From NCBI RefSeq assembly GCF_030704535.1, contig NC_081807.1:9140001-9204000 (forward strand): a stretch of 64,000 nt of DNA, written 5' to 3'. The DNA comes from Vitis vinifera. Its lineage: Eukaryota > Streptophyta > Magnoliopsida > Vitales > Vitaceae. The position numbers were made by a program, and so were the translations under genes. Within the stretch, counting starts at the first letter, position 1. Each line of letters opens with the position of its first letter. Below the pieces are notes generated by a model that saw nothing but the letters and a program-made list of their open reading frames with translations, was not told the origin of the DNA and did no database searches. Positions 1-10,880 of the stretch are shown here, piece by piece.

Positions 1-3000
1 AAAAATGCTTCCTAAAATTAATGTAAAATGGACACTAAACATCCTCCTCATTTTGTCTTTAGATATTTGGTTTATCATCTCTCCCTCCTTCACTCTTAAA
101 TTATAAGTAGTAAAGAAAGAAAATGAGAAGGAAGAATTCTGAAGCTCCAAATGAGAAAGTTAATTCCAACTTCCCCGCTTTGTTGAAAGTTTTGTGATGA
201 CTTTTCCGGTGGAAAGTTTAGGAAGGTAGGAATTCATTACTCCAGTTCACATGCATGGAAGTCTTCATGATTGAGAAATAACGTGCAGGTGAGAGATGGG
301 AAGGGGCCGGCATTTGTATAGTTGCAGGAAGACTCATTCTCCAGACTCTTGGGTCAATGGCGGGGGATCAAAGAAAGTGGGTTGCAATTATTAAGAATTT
401 TCTTCATCTTCTGTCTTTTTCCCGGCCATCACGCATCGATCACGTTTGTCTTTCTAGGTAAAATACCTCAATTATCTGCCTTATGATGTGAACTTTGATA
501 CATGCATGTGCATGTAGTCAGCCCATTCTTCTCTCAAGTCTTCTTGGATCATTCATCTATTTCTTCACACTCCACATGGAGAGAAACACCACCTAGAATT
601 AATTACCACAAATTTGGCATGAATTACAGCCATCATTCTCGCCTCTTCTTAAGTGCCCATATATGTTTCTTTTAGCTAATAAAAAAAAAAACAGTAGGAG
701 AAATCATTAGTTGTGTTTTAGATTTCCAAAAACACAAAAGAAAGGGAAATGTTATTAAAAAGACAAAGATTTATACTGTGAAATTTTTGTAAGTGGAACC
801 AGTTCTTACTTTTCTAAGTGAATAAAGATTCCATCAATTTTAGGTTTTATTTTTTTATTTTTTTATTTAACGTTTCATTCTCATTTCTATTTAACTTTAG
901 TAATGGTTGGCCTCCTATTTTAAGGTGGGCCTGTATCTTGGTATGATGATGATAGTGGTTTCATCACATTCATCGAATGATAGCATGGTGGCCCTTCCAT
1001 GGTGTTGTGGCAGCTGCTGATTGGTTATTGCATGTAGCTCTTGCTTAGGCACCATGTGGCGGCGGATCTATGTGTCCTAATCAGCAATCTCCTTAATTTC
1101 TTATCTTCTCTCCTTAGGATATAATAATTTCGTCTTTATCTCATAGATAATAAATTCATTCTTCACATGCAGCATTCAACGGTTACAAATTTTTGAAGAA
1201 CAAAAATTTATAAATAAATAAAAAATTAATTTAAAAAATATATATATTATATCACATTCAGTATAATGTGATGAAATGAAATATCATTTGTAATCAATGT
1301 AATATTTAAAAATATTATATTTTATTAGAAATAATATCTTATAATATATTTATCGTATCCTCTTATCCCGTCAACCAAACATGATATTAATGAAGAAAAC
1401 TCTAATTTTCCTTGTTATAAAAGAACTCGAACAACTTTTTGCAACTATGATACGCTTTTGAGTCCTTTTTCATCCTTAGTTCTTTTATACGTCACTAGCT
1501 TTTGATGTGATTTATGGTTCCAATTTACACCCATAGTGGGTTTTGATCCTCTCATCTTCTCCACAATTTCTACTCCAATATTACCTTTTTTTCCATTACC
1601 AATTACCCAAATAGCTTAGTCTCAACATGATCTTAGAGTTGTCTCAAAGTTTCCATGGGATTCACTTCGAGACTATTCATTTATCTTCAATTTAAACGAG
1701 TTTGTTCATAAGCTGACAAAATATCCAACTCGAGTATCGGTCCGGTACGGCCATGGTCGAGGCGGATACTACTCGACCGAGTCGTACTGTCTCAACCAAG
1801 ATTTTGAACCTTAATCTCATCTTGTTTATTTATATTTATTCTTATCATCACTCAAAAAAAATTAAACAAGATGAGATAAGTATAAGAAATTCTTATAATC
1901 ATTTTATCCACTCGTTTAATTCTTTTAATTCTTTTTCAAAAAAAATTTATTTTTATTTTTTTTAAATTTAAATTTTATTAAAAATAAATATAATTTATAA
2001 ATAAATAATATTATAAATGTTTATAATTTATTTTTATAGAAAATAATATTTTATTTATGTTGAAAAAAAAATAAAATATGAAAAAAAATCAATAAAATCA
2101 TAGCTAAACCCACTTTAAATTTGTTTGGGACTTTTAAAAACTTCTCAAACTCATCCTAAACCTATTTATATTTATCAAACCCTTCTGGATAGGACGCATA
2201 ACCGAAAAACCCACCCCATTGTCATCCCTAATTATACATAGTTTATATCATTGAATGCATTGATGGAGAGAATTTTAACAAAAAAAATATAACAATTTAT
2301 ATCATTGAATGCGTGGGTGGGGGAGGATTTTGAAAAAATATAGCAATATTTTTTAAAAAAGAACATTTTTAAATTATTTTCAATTCTATAGCTTTTAATT
2401 TAAAAAAATCAATTAAAATTGTTTTTTAAAATTTTAAAGTTATCTTTTAAAAAAATAAATTTTATATTTAAATTAAAATTATTTCTTCAAAGAAATAACT
2501 TCCAATTGATGTTATAAAAAGTATTCTAAATTTGAAAATAATTTCAAAAATATTATATTTTAATAAATGTTTAAAAAAAAAAATTGATGTACTCTAGTTT
2601 TTTTTTCTTTTTCAAAAATTGTTGGTGAAGTGAAGATTTTGAGCGAGGTAAATGGGTGTGAATTGGAGTGGTGTAAGTAAGAAAAACCCATATCACAGGC
2701 ATTAGTACACTAGAAAAGCAATCACAAACTTTCAACAAAGGAAAGTCGGAATTAACCTTATGACTAGAAGCAACAAAATTCTATCTATGGTGTATATTTT
2801 ATTTTCTACTTAAAAAATGAAATCTATATATATATATAGATGCTTTATAGCTAACATAAACTTGGATTAATTCCAAATATAAGTTTACGATTTACAAATT
2901 CAGGAGGAAGAGATCTCCACTCAAACCAAATATGTAAAGATAGAATTAGGAGCATGTTCAGCTTGTTTGCATTTAAGCAGTTCAGAGAATTATATTTTTT

Positions 3001-3480
3001 TGAAAATTTGAACAAGTATGAGAGGTTGAATATTTTTGTCAAAATTTAAAATCTGGGTTAATTTTCATCCTTGGTTATCGTAAGGGATTAATTTAAATAT
3101 ATAAAATAACCTTGAAAATTCTATCTATGAAAAATAGGTTTCTATATCGATAAATGGTAACATAATTACTCGTTTACTTTCTTTTTTTATTCAGGAATCT
3201 AAAAATTGGACCACACACCTCAAATTCTAAAACTATGATTTCATTATAAAACAAATAGGTTAACTCATAATTTTAGAATTTTGAAATGTCAATCTAAAGA
3301 ATAATAATATAATATTTGAAATATAAACTCTCTATTTAATTTCAAACCGAGAAATTTAGTCGTGATGTATAAATAACAATTAGATTTTTTTTTATAAAAC
3401 ATATATTTTCAAATAATAGCAATAACATTTTGTAATTTTCAAATTTAAAATTTTATTTCTTTACAAATTTGGAATGGCAT
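1..3480. other. AT-rich intergenic DNA, no gene seen
   Basis: I see no credible coding region, RNA gene or complete transposon here. Short open frames such as 1753-1965 and 2851-3042 have low-complexity composition and no recognisable motif. A small direct repeat is visible near 2242 and 2297, where the same 17 bases (tttatatcattgaatgc) recur. Poly-A/T tracts dominate 1930-2620. Confidence 0.6.
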
Positions 3481-3520
3481 GACCCAGTAGAGAGTTTTCC
3501 GGTATGCCTTGTTTGTTGCC

Positions 3521-4150
3521 TTAGTTGTGCATAAATTTCACTAAGTATGAAAAACTAGTCATTTTCAAGAGTACTATGTATTCAGCTTCCATGGCAAGAT
3601 GCCAGTTGTGCTCTCCCATAGCTTGTTGGAATGTTTGTGGTTCAACAGGTGAAGTTGTAATTAAGGCTTTCTTCTTGACAATTCCGGCCTTTGATATGGT
3701 AATATCATGGGATGGCAGTTGGAGGGTAGAACTGTAGAAGAGCGGAAGAATGGTTGGATGTGGAAATATCAATAAAGGGGACTTGAATCACAAATTTAAT
3801 GGAGGCATTGGATAGACATGGAGAATCTGGTGGTAAGGGGCACACACTAGTAGTGGAATTGGAAATTTGGTTCGTTGTAGCATGTAATCTACAAAGAGCA
3901 AGAAATACTTTGCACCGGTTATGGAATATGTGGGGACAGGACCCCATAAATCAGTGTGAACGAGGGCAAGAGGATATTGGGCTCGAGATGTAGATAGTGG
4001 GAATGATGACTTGTGACTTTTAGCATATTGATAAGCATAGTAAATGTGATTTTTATTAAGAGAATAAGAAATTTTACGGAAAGAAAGAATTTGTTTCAAT
4101 ATAGGTACACAATCATTTTGGGTCCTAGCAGTGAGAGCTAAGTAGCTGGA
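3521..4150 (-). pseudogene. copia integrase core and RT linker fragments
   Basis: About 4020-3900 on the minus strand encodes a piece with HTDLWGPVP and YFLLFVDYM, which are the first catalytic Asp and following strand of the copia integrase core. About 3680-3580 encodes PQTFQQAMGEHNWHLAMEAEY, the conserved start of the copia reverse transcriptase region. Everything between them, including the remaining DDE residues, is missing or scrambled. No intact enzyme can be made. Confidence 0.8.
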
Positions 4151-4246
4151 TGAAGTAGAAGCTAAGGAGGAACCAGGGCTAGAGTTGGGGAATCTATATA
4201 AGCCACGCTCAAGGAATCCCTTGAAGAAGAATCACCTTCGTAATCT

Positions 4247-4394
4247 TGTAATGTCTCGCACCTAACCATGTAGATATTGTCCGCTTTGGGCCCAAGGGGC
4301 CTTCATGGTTTTAAAACGCGTTTACTTGGTTAAGATGAGCTTCTACATATATAGCACCAGGAACATTCTCTCCTATCCGATGTGGGACATCACA
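4247..4394 (-). repeat. TRIM LTR 1 (minus; 3' LTR of the left half)
   Basis: 148 bp. In element orientation it begins TGTGATGTCCCACATCGGAT, contains the ctatatatg TATA-like stretch, and ends near 'tctcgcacc' reversed. It aligns along its length with LTRs 2 and 3. Confidence 0.85.
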
Positions 4395-4531
4395 AACAGC
4401 CCCCCCTCTTCCCCATGCAGACACAACGTCCTCGTTGTGTCCCATGGGATTGCGGGGTCAAACAAACAAACACCCCTTACGGGGCTAAACAAACCCCTAC
4501 ACCAGGGTCGAGGATCGGCTCTGATACCATT

Positions 4532-4679
4532 TGTAACAACCCATTCCCAACTGTGTAGATATTGTTCGCTTTGGACCAAAGAGGCCCTCACGGCTTTAAA
4601 ACACGTCTACTTGGTTAAGATGAGTCTCTACATATATAGCGCCAAGAACATTCTCCCTTATTCGATGTGAAACATTACA
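4532..4679 (-). repeat. TRIM LTR 2 (minus; 5' LTR of the left half)
   Basis: 148 bp, directly followed in element orientation by the PBS (4517-4531). It is more diverged than LTRs 1 and 3. It also sits where the plus-oriented right half should have its own 5' LTR, but in the wrong orientation for that. Confidence 0.85.
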
Positions 4680-4814
4680 AATTATAAATGGTATCAGAGT
4701 CGATCCCCGACCCTGATGTGGGGGTTTGTTTGGCTCTGTAAGGGGTGTTTATCTGTTTGATCCTGCAATCCCATGGAACACAACGAGGACGTTGTGTCTA
4801 CATGGGGGAGTGTT

Positions 4815-4964
4815 TGTAATGTCCCACATCGGATAGGGGAGAATGTTCCTGCCGCTATATATGTAGAGGTTCATCTTAACCAAGTAGACGCGTTTTAAAA
4901 CCATGAGGGCCCCCTTGGGCCCAAAAACGGACAATATCTACATGGTTGGGTGCGGGTCGTTACA
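4815..4964 (+). repeat. TRIM LTR 3 (plus; 3' LTR of the right half)
   Basis: 150 bp, begins TGTAATGTCCCACATCGG and ends GTCGTTACA. It is inverted relative to LTRs 1 and 2, so the composite has long terminal inverted repeats. Confidence 0.85.
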
Positions 4965-5009
4965 AATCTTGTCCTTAATAACAAAGAAATGAGGGTGAAA
5001 CTCACAAAA

Positions 5010-5289
5010 TTAATTGTTGTCAATGCAAAAATGAAAGACACTTATAAGATTTGTTGTAAGATAAGGAACATGAAACATATTTTTTAATTGGAAAGATTTG
5101 TGAATAGTGTGAAAATTTAGAACAAATGTGAGAGATGGATAGCTGCTTACCATTTCCAACCGTGACCTTGTCATTGCCTTGATAAGGAATGTTGTTTGAA
5201 AGATTTTCAGAAGTTTGGGAGTGATGATGGATTGCACCTGTGTCAAGAAACCATGAGTTGTTGCAGCTTGAGGAAGGTGAAGCCATCAC
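5010..5289 (-). pseudogene. copia protease / pre-integrase fragment
   Basis: The translation contains WFLDTGAIHH, the copia aspartic-protease signature in which D-S/T-G appears as D-T-G. Further on is VTVGNGKQL, typical of the region between protease and integrase in copia polyproteins. The downstream part continues in an overlapping frame, so at least one indel is present. It is a fragment of the element at 3490-6540. Confidence 0.75.
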
Positions 5290-5431
5290 TGCTTGAATGT
5301 TGTTGCTGGCGGGTTGTATTAGATGAAGGTTTGAAAGGGTTTGTAGTTAAAGAATCTAGTCCTTGAAAGTTGATATCAAATCTGTGACAACATGATATCA
5401 TTATATTACCAAATTTGCCACAAAGTTGGCA

Positions 5432-6186
5432 TTAAGGTCTGTTACCAGTGTGGTTTGTGCGAGGGTCTTGGCCACGACCACCAGTGCGTCCTTGGCGCTG
5501 AGAGTTATTCTGTTTGTGAAAGGAAGAGTTATGTCTTCCATTTTGATGGTTTCTCGGACGACCTTGGGTTGCTATATGTGTAGAAATAACTTTGTCTTCT
5601 ACCATTGATGTTTGAAGATTGAGTTTTTGTTCATGAGTGAGTAGGATGCTATGCATTGAGTAAATATTTACATCATCTTCACAAACTGCAAGAGAAGCCA
5701 CTATAGGGTTGTAGTCAGCTCTAAGACCACTAAGAAGTTGCAAGACTTGATCTCTTTCTGCTACCAACTCTATAATGGCAACAAGATTATTAGGTTAAAG
5801 ATATATTCCATCATGGAGAGGAAGCCTTTCTGAGTAGTCTGAAATGCTAGTCGAAGCTGCATTATTTGTGCCTTGGATGAGGTGGAAAAAAATTTCTCTA
5901 GGGTAGTCCATGCTACATGAGATGTCTGGTCCTAGATTATTTGTCCCATAATATCTGAGATAAAGGAAGAATAGATCCAACTTAGAATCATGTGACCAAA
6001 GCATCACCAGTTGATGAAATTTTGATTGATTCCTCCGGTTGTGGTTGTCTTGGGAGGACAGATTTTGAATCCTTCAATGTGTTCTTCAAATCCATTTGCA
6101 TAGATTACATTCTCCATTTGAGTATGCCAAAGGATGTAATTGTTCCTATCCAGCTTAATAGGAAGAGGATGGTTCAACATGTGCAT
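5432..6186 (-). pseudogene. copia gag fragment
   Basis: The minus-strand translation begins with a stretch containing LDRNNYILW (about 6150), the typical N-terminal copia gag motif. It continues in another frame with QLLSGLRADYNPIVASL (about 5750-5690), the conserved gag segment that precedes an Arg/Gly/Asn-rich nucleic-acid-binding tail (5560-5440). At least one frameshift and several stops separate the pieces, and I see no complete CCHC knuckle. It belongs to the element at 3490-6540 and is non-functional. Confidence 0.8.
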
Positions 6187-7134
6187 TGACTGCGCCGTGC
6201 TAGGTGACTGGAAAGATTATATCTGGAGTACTGTTTTGTGGATTCAAGTTCTGTGTTGAAAAGGCCATGTGATCGGTGGTTGTTCTTTGGAGAGAAGAAT
6301 GGTTGCAATCAAATTAGTTAGAGGAAATGCAGGGAAGTTGTGGATGAAGAAGAGAAGCTGAGCACTAATACCATGAAAGAGTTTCAGCTATCAAGAAAAG
6401 CAACCACTGCTTCTGTTATCTAGAGAGTTTTATATTCATTACACAGGTTTGTTTCTAACTAAAGTAACAACTAACAGATGATGGCAACTAATCTAAGTTA
6501 ACAATAAGGTGTTTATTCTATTAAGAGTGCTGAAGATCAATTGTTGATCTTGATGGCTTGTTGTATCATGATGAACTTTGATGTGCTAAAGTTGAAACAA
6601 GTTTGTACATTTTAACAAAGAGAGGGAGGGAGCAAATCAATTTTTGAATTCTTGAATAAGTTCCTGCATGATTTATTTTTCATCCTAGCTAAGTTTTTTG
6701 TCAATCAATTGGTACTGTTAATATGGTTTATGATCTCCATCTGCTTCAACAATCTGGATATTAATTTATTAAAATAGGCCTGCATGCTTGTACTCTTATT
6801 ATCTCCCTTCATGTAAGGTAACACTAGAAATGAAAAAAAAAAAAAAAAAAAAAAGGAAGAAGAAATGTGCTTGTATATATCACAAACATGGATCCACTAC
6901 TTTGTGAAAATTGAGGATGACTCTTAAGTCTTGACAAAGGAAAAAAGGGAGAATAAAAGAACTTCTTACTAGAAAGCTCCATTTATGCCTTCCTTGGTCA
7001 CATAAAAGCACAATTTAAGTCACACAATGCGTGAGTTTTATTTGTACTGACCAATGCTTATGATTAGCTTATTACATATTAGTATATCACTACGATGATA
7101 AGATAATACTTGATTAGAGGTAGTTCGATAATCT

Positions 7135-7628
7135 TCAGTAAGGATGCTGTCTGATGTAGTTGTTCGGTGGATAGTAGTTGCATATGATGAACCACCATCC
7201 ATTGTTGTAATGAGCCCTAGCATACCCAAGACTCACTGAGTTACAGCAAACAACTTGAGTATAGTGCCTGCATTCCCCACCAACGCATGAGTTGGAGTTA
7301 TAATAATAATAAATTAGGCTTTTTTGCCACCCACAAGTTCACTTTCGCAGTGCCTATAAATGAATTAACCACTGCCCTTGGCAAAGTTCTCCCCAGAAGA
7401 CCCATTCGAATGCCTGAGATTGCAGTCCCCGATCCATTTGTTGGCATAGTTCTGAGCATAGGAGGCTATGGTGTTGTTCCATGTCATAGACCGAACGCCA
7501 AATTGTGCCTGATTAGTATTGTGAGCATTGAGGTAGTCCTGTTGTGAGTTTTGGGCATAGGAGGTGTGAACCAAGGCTAAGCCCATGAGACAAGCAAGTG
7601 CTACTGAAATATTCTTACACAACCCCAT
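7135..7628 (-). pseudogene. PR-1 pseudogene (nonsense plus frameshift)
   Basis: The ATG at 7626-7628 opens a frame closely similar to the intact PR-1 at 17451-17933: signal peptide, NAHNTNQAQFGV, the DCNL cysteine and the HSNG...GEN cavity motif. It stops at TAA (7365-7367), in the GSGSLTG region after about residue 87. Beyond that, codons for the C-terminal half continue but are knocked out of frame around 7295-7330, where indels (ataataataat, tttttt) replace the parental codons. The HYTQ-equivalent region and CNY...PPGN tail can be followed to the old stop at 7135-7137. The parental Cys after HTS in the signal peptide is Tyr here, and the TATA box is also altered. Not expected to make a functional CAP protein. 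Confidence 0.9.
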
Positions 7629-7673
7629 TTTCAGTTGTGATATTTGATGCAGAATAAGGATTTCTTCGATGGG

Positions 7674-7681
7674 TATTCATA
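7674..7681 (-). promoter_or_regulatory. Degenerate TATA box of the PR-1 pseudogene
   Basis: Reads TATGAATA on the minus strand where the three intact PR-1 genes in the window have TATAAATA at the equivalent place. One substitution breaks the motif, in line with pseudogene decay. Confidence 0.6.
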
Positions 7682-7956
7682 GGAAAAAGGACTTGAAATT
7701 AAGGTGATCAAGGGCATCACAATTAAACCAACTCCAAATGGTCAAGGACACAGAAGACTTTGTTGTCACTTGCACATGTAAAAGGACAATAATTGATAAA
7801 ATAATTGCCACTATGATCAAAATTATTGAACTATCGATTTTCCTCAAAACTTAAGGTAGATGGATAAGATATACAAACCATAGTCCTCCCCAATATCCAA
7901 ATTAGGGAGAAGCAACTCAAACATATGACTTTCTGTCAAATCAAATTCTGATACCA

Positions 7957-8031
7957 TGTTGAACAACGAATTTTTCTAAAAGTTTAACCTTGTAGGATTT
8001 AGGTTTAATATGCATATCATGTTCTTTAACA
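7957..8031 (-). repeat. Solo LTR plus PBS of a 75-bp-LTR TRIM
   Basis: A 75-bp sequence (minus orientation) resembling the LTR at 14783-14857: it has the gaacatgatatgc start and ends in CAACA. It is followed in element orientation by 'tggtatcagaa', an initiator tRNA-Met PBS, at 7947-7957. The rest of the element is gone. It sits in the upstream region of the PR-1 pseudogene. Confidence 0.6.
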
Positions 8032-8672
8032 AAAATGACTTCCATCATCACCTTGTTCTTAGCATTTGATAAACATTATTGAAAAAGTTTTAGTATATCT
8101 TCTAGGTTTTAGCCTAGGCGTCCAAACCAGTTTGATCAAGACTAGTAATAAGTTTCTATTTTCAACATAAAACCAAATTAATTAGAAGGAAACTATATAT
8201 GATTTTACAATTAATATAAAAATTTAGCAAAATGTGACAGTTTGGCCTTTTTGGTGACATGTCCAATACTGACAGATTGGTTCTTTACTAATTCAATCAC
8301 CCTTCTAAGAATCAAACACATATTCAAATCAAGGATCTAATCTACATATATCCAATGTTTTAAAAACCGGACGGGACCAGCCGGTCTAACCGGTTCAACC
8401 GTCGACCGGTGGCATTTTCGGTCTGGTTTGCCTTATTAAACCGGTCACGAACTACCTAAACCGACGATCAAACCGGTGAACCGGACGGTTCTAATCAAAC
8501 CGAACAGTTCATTTTGCTAGCATGGAAGGTTTCCTTGTATAAAAAACTTTGGCTAAAGCCCACACCCCACTCAACCATAGTGTGGGCTGAGTCTTAAGCC
8601 CACCAAGGTGTGGGCTGAGTCTTGAGCCCACCAGATGAGGTAGTGCCTTGGCCTCAATGAGGATAGCTTTTA

Positions 8673-10364
8673 GGGAGAATTACCCAAAAGGGTGGGCTAG
8701 GCAGAACAATTACTAGAAAGGGTGATATCTTTTAATAATTCTTAGAGAAGACTTTAATAGGCTTAATATACCAAAATTGTCCTTTAACTAAAACTTTTAA
8801 AATTCAAAGCATTTAAAGCACTTCACTTGATTTGTCAATACATTTATGGTACATGGGTCCCACATTTATTGTAATTATTGATATTTAAATTTTAAATCAA
8901 AATTTTGGGTTTAACTCTTATAATTATATATAATTTGTTATTTACATTTACTATTTAAAACAAAAATACTTTTAAAAAATATTTTCAAAATATCATTTAT
9001 TGTTTTTTTACCTTTTTTATTTTTATTCTCATTTTTAATTTTATGAAGAAAAAAATAAGTTTTATAATTATATAATAAAAATGATGATTTTTTTCATATA
9101 TATATATTATAATTTTAAATTGATAAATTATGTTTGTGTATTAAATTTAAGGAAGATAAAATGTTTAATTTTTCATTTAGATTCTCTAAAAAGAATAAGA
9201 AAATGATAGAGAAGGTTTAATCATTTTTTATTTTTATAATAAAATAATTTTAAAAAATTTATATGATTTTTTTTCCTTTGCATTGTGTTTTTTTTTTTTT
9301 TTTCATATAAATTTTTTTTTCTCAATGCATCAAGTGGATGATGTTAATATATTTGATATGTTGAATATTAATAAGGTATAAAAGGTGATCCTCAAAATTA
9401 TTACTTTTATTATAAAATACAAGCACAACAAAAATATGTTATAATTACAATATAAATACACTTACATTACAATACATTACAATAAAACCTAATTAAGAAA
9501 TTTATGAAATTTTTTATAAAAATGGTAATTTTATATGATCATACCATATTTTACAACATACATATATCATAAATAATTTATGAAACCAAATGAAATACTA
9601 ATTTGAATTCACGTAGTTTATATATATATATATATATATATACAAAGTTATTAAATAATTTCAAAACACTAAATAAATGTTGTTAATATATTGATACGAT
9701 GTATTAATACCAATAGGGTATGAATAAACATTTTTAAAATTATTACTTTTGTAATGAAATATAGATACGACATAAATGTATTATACTTACAATATAAATC
9801 CACTATCATTACAATATATTACAACATAATTTAATTTATTTTTATTTAATTTTTTCACGTGCTATATTACCCAATGAATAATTCTGAGTTATTCCATTTA
9901 ATAGGTGTGTGTTAATCAATTGAATATTTATATATTATTCAATTGATGAGTGCTCGTAAAAAATAATTATTCATTATATTATGATAACAAAGTTTTTAAT
10001 TGTATGTTTTATATATAAAACGATATAATAATTTTAGGATATGGTTTTTATTTAGGAGACATTAAAAATTATTTTTTTTTTACAAGGTTCTTTAAAAAAT
10101 CTCAATTTTTTTGAAAAAAAAAAAAGCAAATTTTTAAATAGTCATTTGATTGTTCAAAAGTGAACAATTTTTTCAAGCTGAGAAATGTACCGTTGATTGC
10201 CTATCAACCTGTATTTATCATCATGTATGGGCCCCACATCATTGACAATCTCAATTTATTTATAAATTATATAGAAAACATATTCAAGGACAAAATTGTC
10301 CTCTAAAAGAGTAAGCCTTCATAGTCATTATTTTTTCCAACCTACCCTATTCAGTAATTCTCCC
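8673..10364. mobile_element. Nested MULE-like element (GGGAGAATTAC ends)
   Basis: 1692 bp lying inside the element at 8353-10871. The terminal inverted repeats start GGGAGAATTAC at both ends and continue with an AGGGTgGG-type stretch. A perfect 9-bp target duplication 'tagctttta' flanks it (8664-8672 and 10365-10373). The interior is AT-rich with no coding potential. Internal ~80-bp similarities ('ttaatatattgatacgatg' at about 9685 and 'gttaatatatttgatatg' at about 9343, each followed by a related cacaaca/acgaca tract) suggest old duplication. A third relative with the same ends is at 47923-48838. Confidence 0.85.
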
Positions 10365-10424
10365 TAGCTTTTATAGGCATCCTTTGCATCCTCATTCCTC
10401 TTAGAAACCAATATGGGATCGCAC

Positions 10425-10500
10425 CCAAGAGGATTTGAACTTGGACCCCAGATTCAATAGCCATCTTAGGACACCACATGACTACACAACTTTTGTTACC
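10425..10500 (-). repeat. Possible tRNA-derived SINE head
   Basis: On the minus strand a box-A-like TAGTCATGTGG (10474-10484) is followed 32 bases later by a box-B-like AGTTCAAATCC (10431-10441), the arrangement of an RNA polymerase III internal promoter. A clear 3' tail and flanking duplication were not found. It could be chance within the outer MULE-like element. Confidence 0.3.
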
Positions 10501-10880
10501 TAATATGCCAAACAAAATAATATATATTGGATTTTAAAAATTTTTATAATATTAAATAAAAATAATATAATATTTTTAAAAATTATAAAATTAGTTTAAA
10601 TTTTCATTTTTAATATATTCACATTTAAATATTTTACATATTTCATTTAATAAAATTAAAAATATTAATATGATTTAATTTGATAATATTATTGATTTTT
10701 AATTTATTCATATATATTTTAAAATTTTATAATTATTTTTAATTTTAATAATATATAAATTATATATTTATGACATCATGGGTTCGACCGTGGTTCGACC
10801 GTCGGTCCGACCAGTAAACCGTGAACTGATAACTTTTTCGGTTCGATCACCGGTCTGATTATGAAAACATTACATATATC

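Larger units (their letters stand above)
4247..4964. mobile_element. Double TRIM with inverted halves, three LTRs, one TSD
   Basis: Three related LTRs of about 150 bp lie at 4247-4394 (minus), 4532-4679 (minus) and 4815-4964 (plus). Between the first two is a minus-oriented internal region whose PBS 'tggtatcagagc' (complement of initiator tRNA-Met) abuts LTR 2. Between LTR 2 and LTR 3 is a plus-oriented internal region with its own PBS at 4689-4699. The outer ends read TG...CA and are flanked by a perfect 5-bp duplication 'aatct' (4242-4246 and 4965-4969), so the whole structure behaves as one insertion. No protein is encoded. Small size, very short LTRs and an iMet PBS define a TRIM (terminal-repeat retrotransposon in miniature). 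Confidence 0.85.
3490..6540 (-). mobile_element. Decayed Ty1/copia retrotransposon, minus strand
   Basis: On the minus strand, pieces of a copia polyprotein appear in the usual order: gag (6186 down to about 5432), the Asp protease/pre-integrase region (5289-5010), an integrase core piece (about 4099-3900) and the first residues of the reverse transcriptase linker (3772-3560). The frame is broken many times by stops and indels, and most of reverse transcriptase and RNase H is missing. A TRIM composite (4247-4964) is inserted between the protease and integrase regions. A PBS-like 'gcactaataccat' lies near 6362-6374, and 6374-6540 is a candidate 5' LTR because the sequence from about 6560 on aligns with the PR-1 flank at 17.1 kb instead. 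This is an inactive relic. Confidence 0.85.
6560..8110. repeat. Duplicated PR-1 block, copy 1 (pairs with 17120-18250)
   Basis: Sequence flanking and including the PR-1 pseudogene aligns with the flanks of the intact PR-1 at 17451-17933. For example 'gttcctgcatgatttatttt' occurs at about 6660 and about 17207, and the promoter sides match again at about 7700-7840 / 18015-18160 and about 8034-8100 / 18160-18235. The gap in the promoter side is explained partly by the TRIM-like LTR at 7957-8031. A 21-base A run is at 6834-6854. Confidence 0.8.
8353..10871. mobile_element. MULE-like non-autonomous element (outer), ACCGGTT-rich ends
   Basis: The ends are imperfect terminal inverted repeats, aatgttttaaaaaccgg at the left and the complement of ccggtctgattatgaaaacatt at the right. 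Both have subterminal regions packed with ACCGG/CCGGTT motifs. A perfect 9-bp target duplication 'acatatatc' flanks it (8344-8352 and 10872-10880); 9 bp is typical of Mutator-like elements. It encodes nothing. The paralogous region at 27.4 kb aligns on both sides without the insertion. About 1.7 kb of its length is a nested second element (8673-10364). A second member of the family is at 30048-31037. Confidence 0.85.

Noticed and set aside
4305-4670. Plus-strand frame of 121 codons
   Set aside because: It runs across TRIM LTRs and internal region; repeated motifs such as LVKMS..YIYS come from the LTR repeats, not a protein.
4247-4964. Cassandra-type TRIM (LTR with embedded 5S rRNA gene)
   Set aside because: The LTRs are about 150 bp and I do not see the 5S box A / box C internal promoter sequence.
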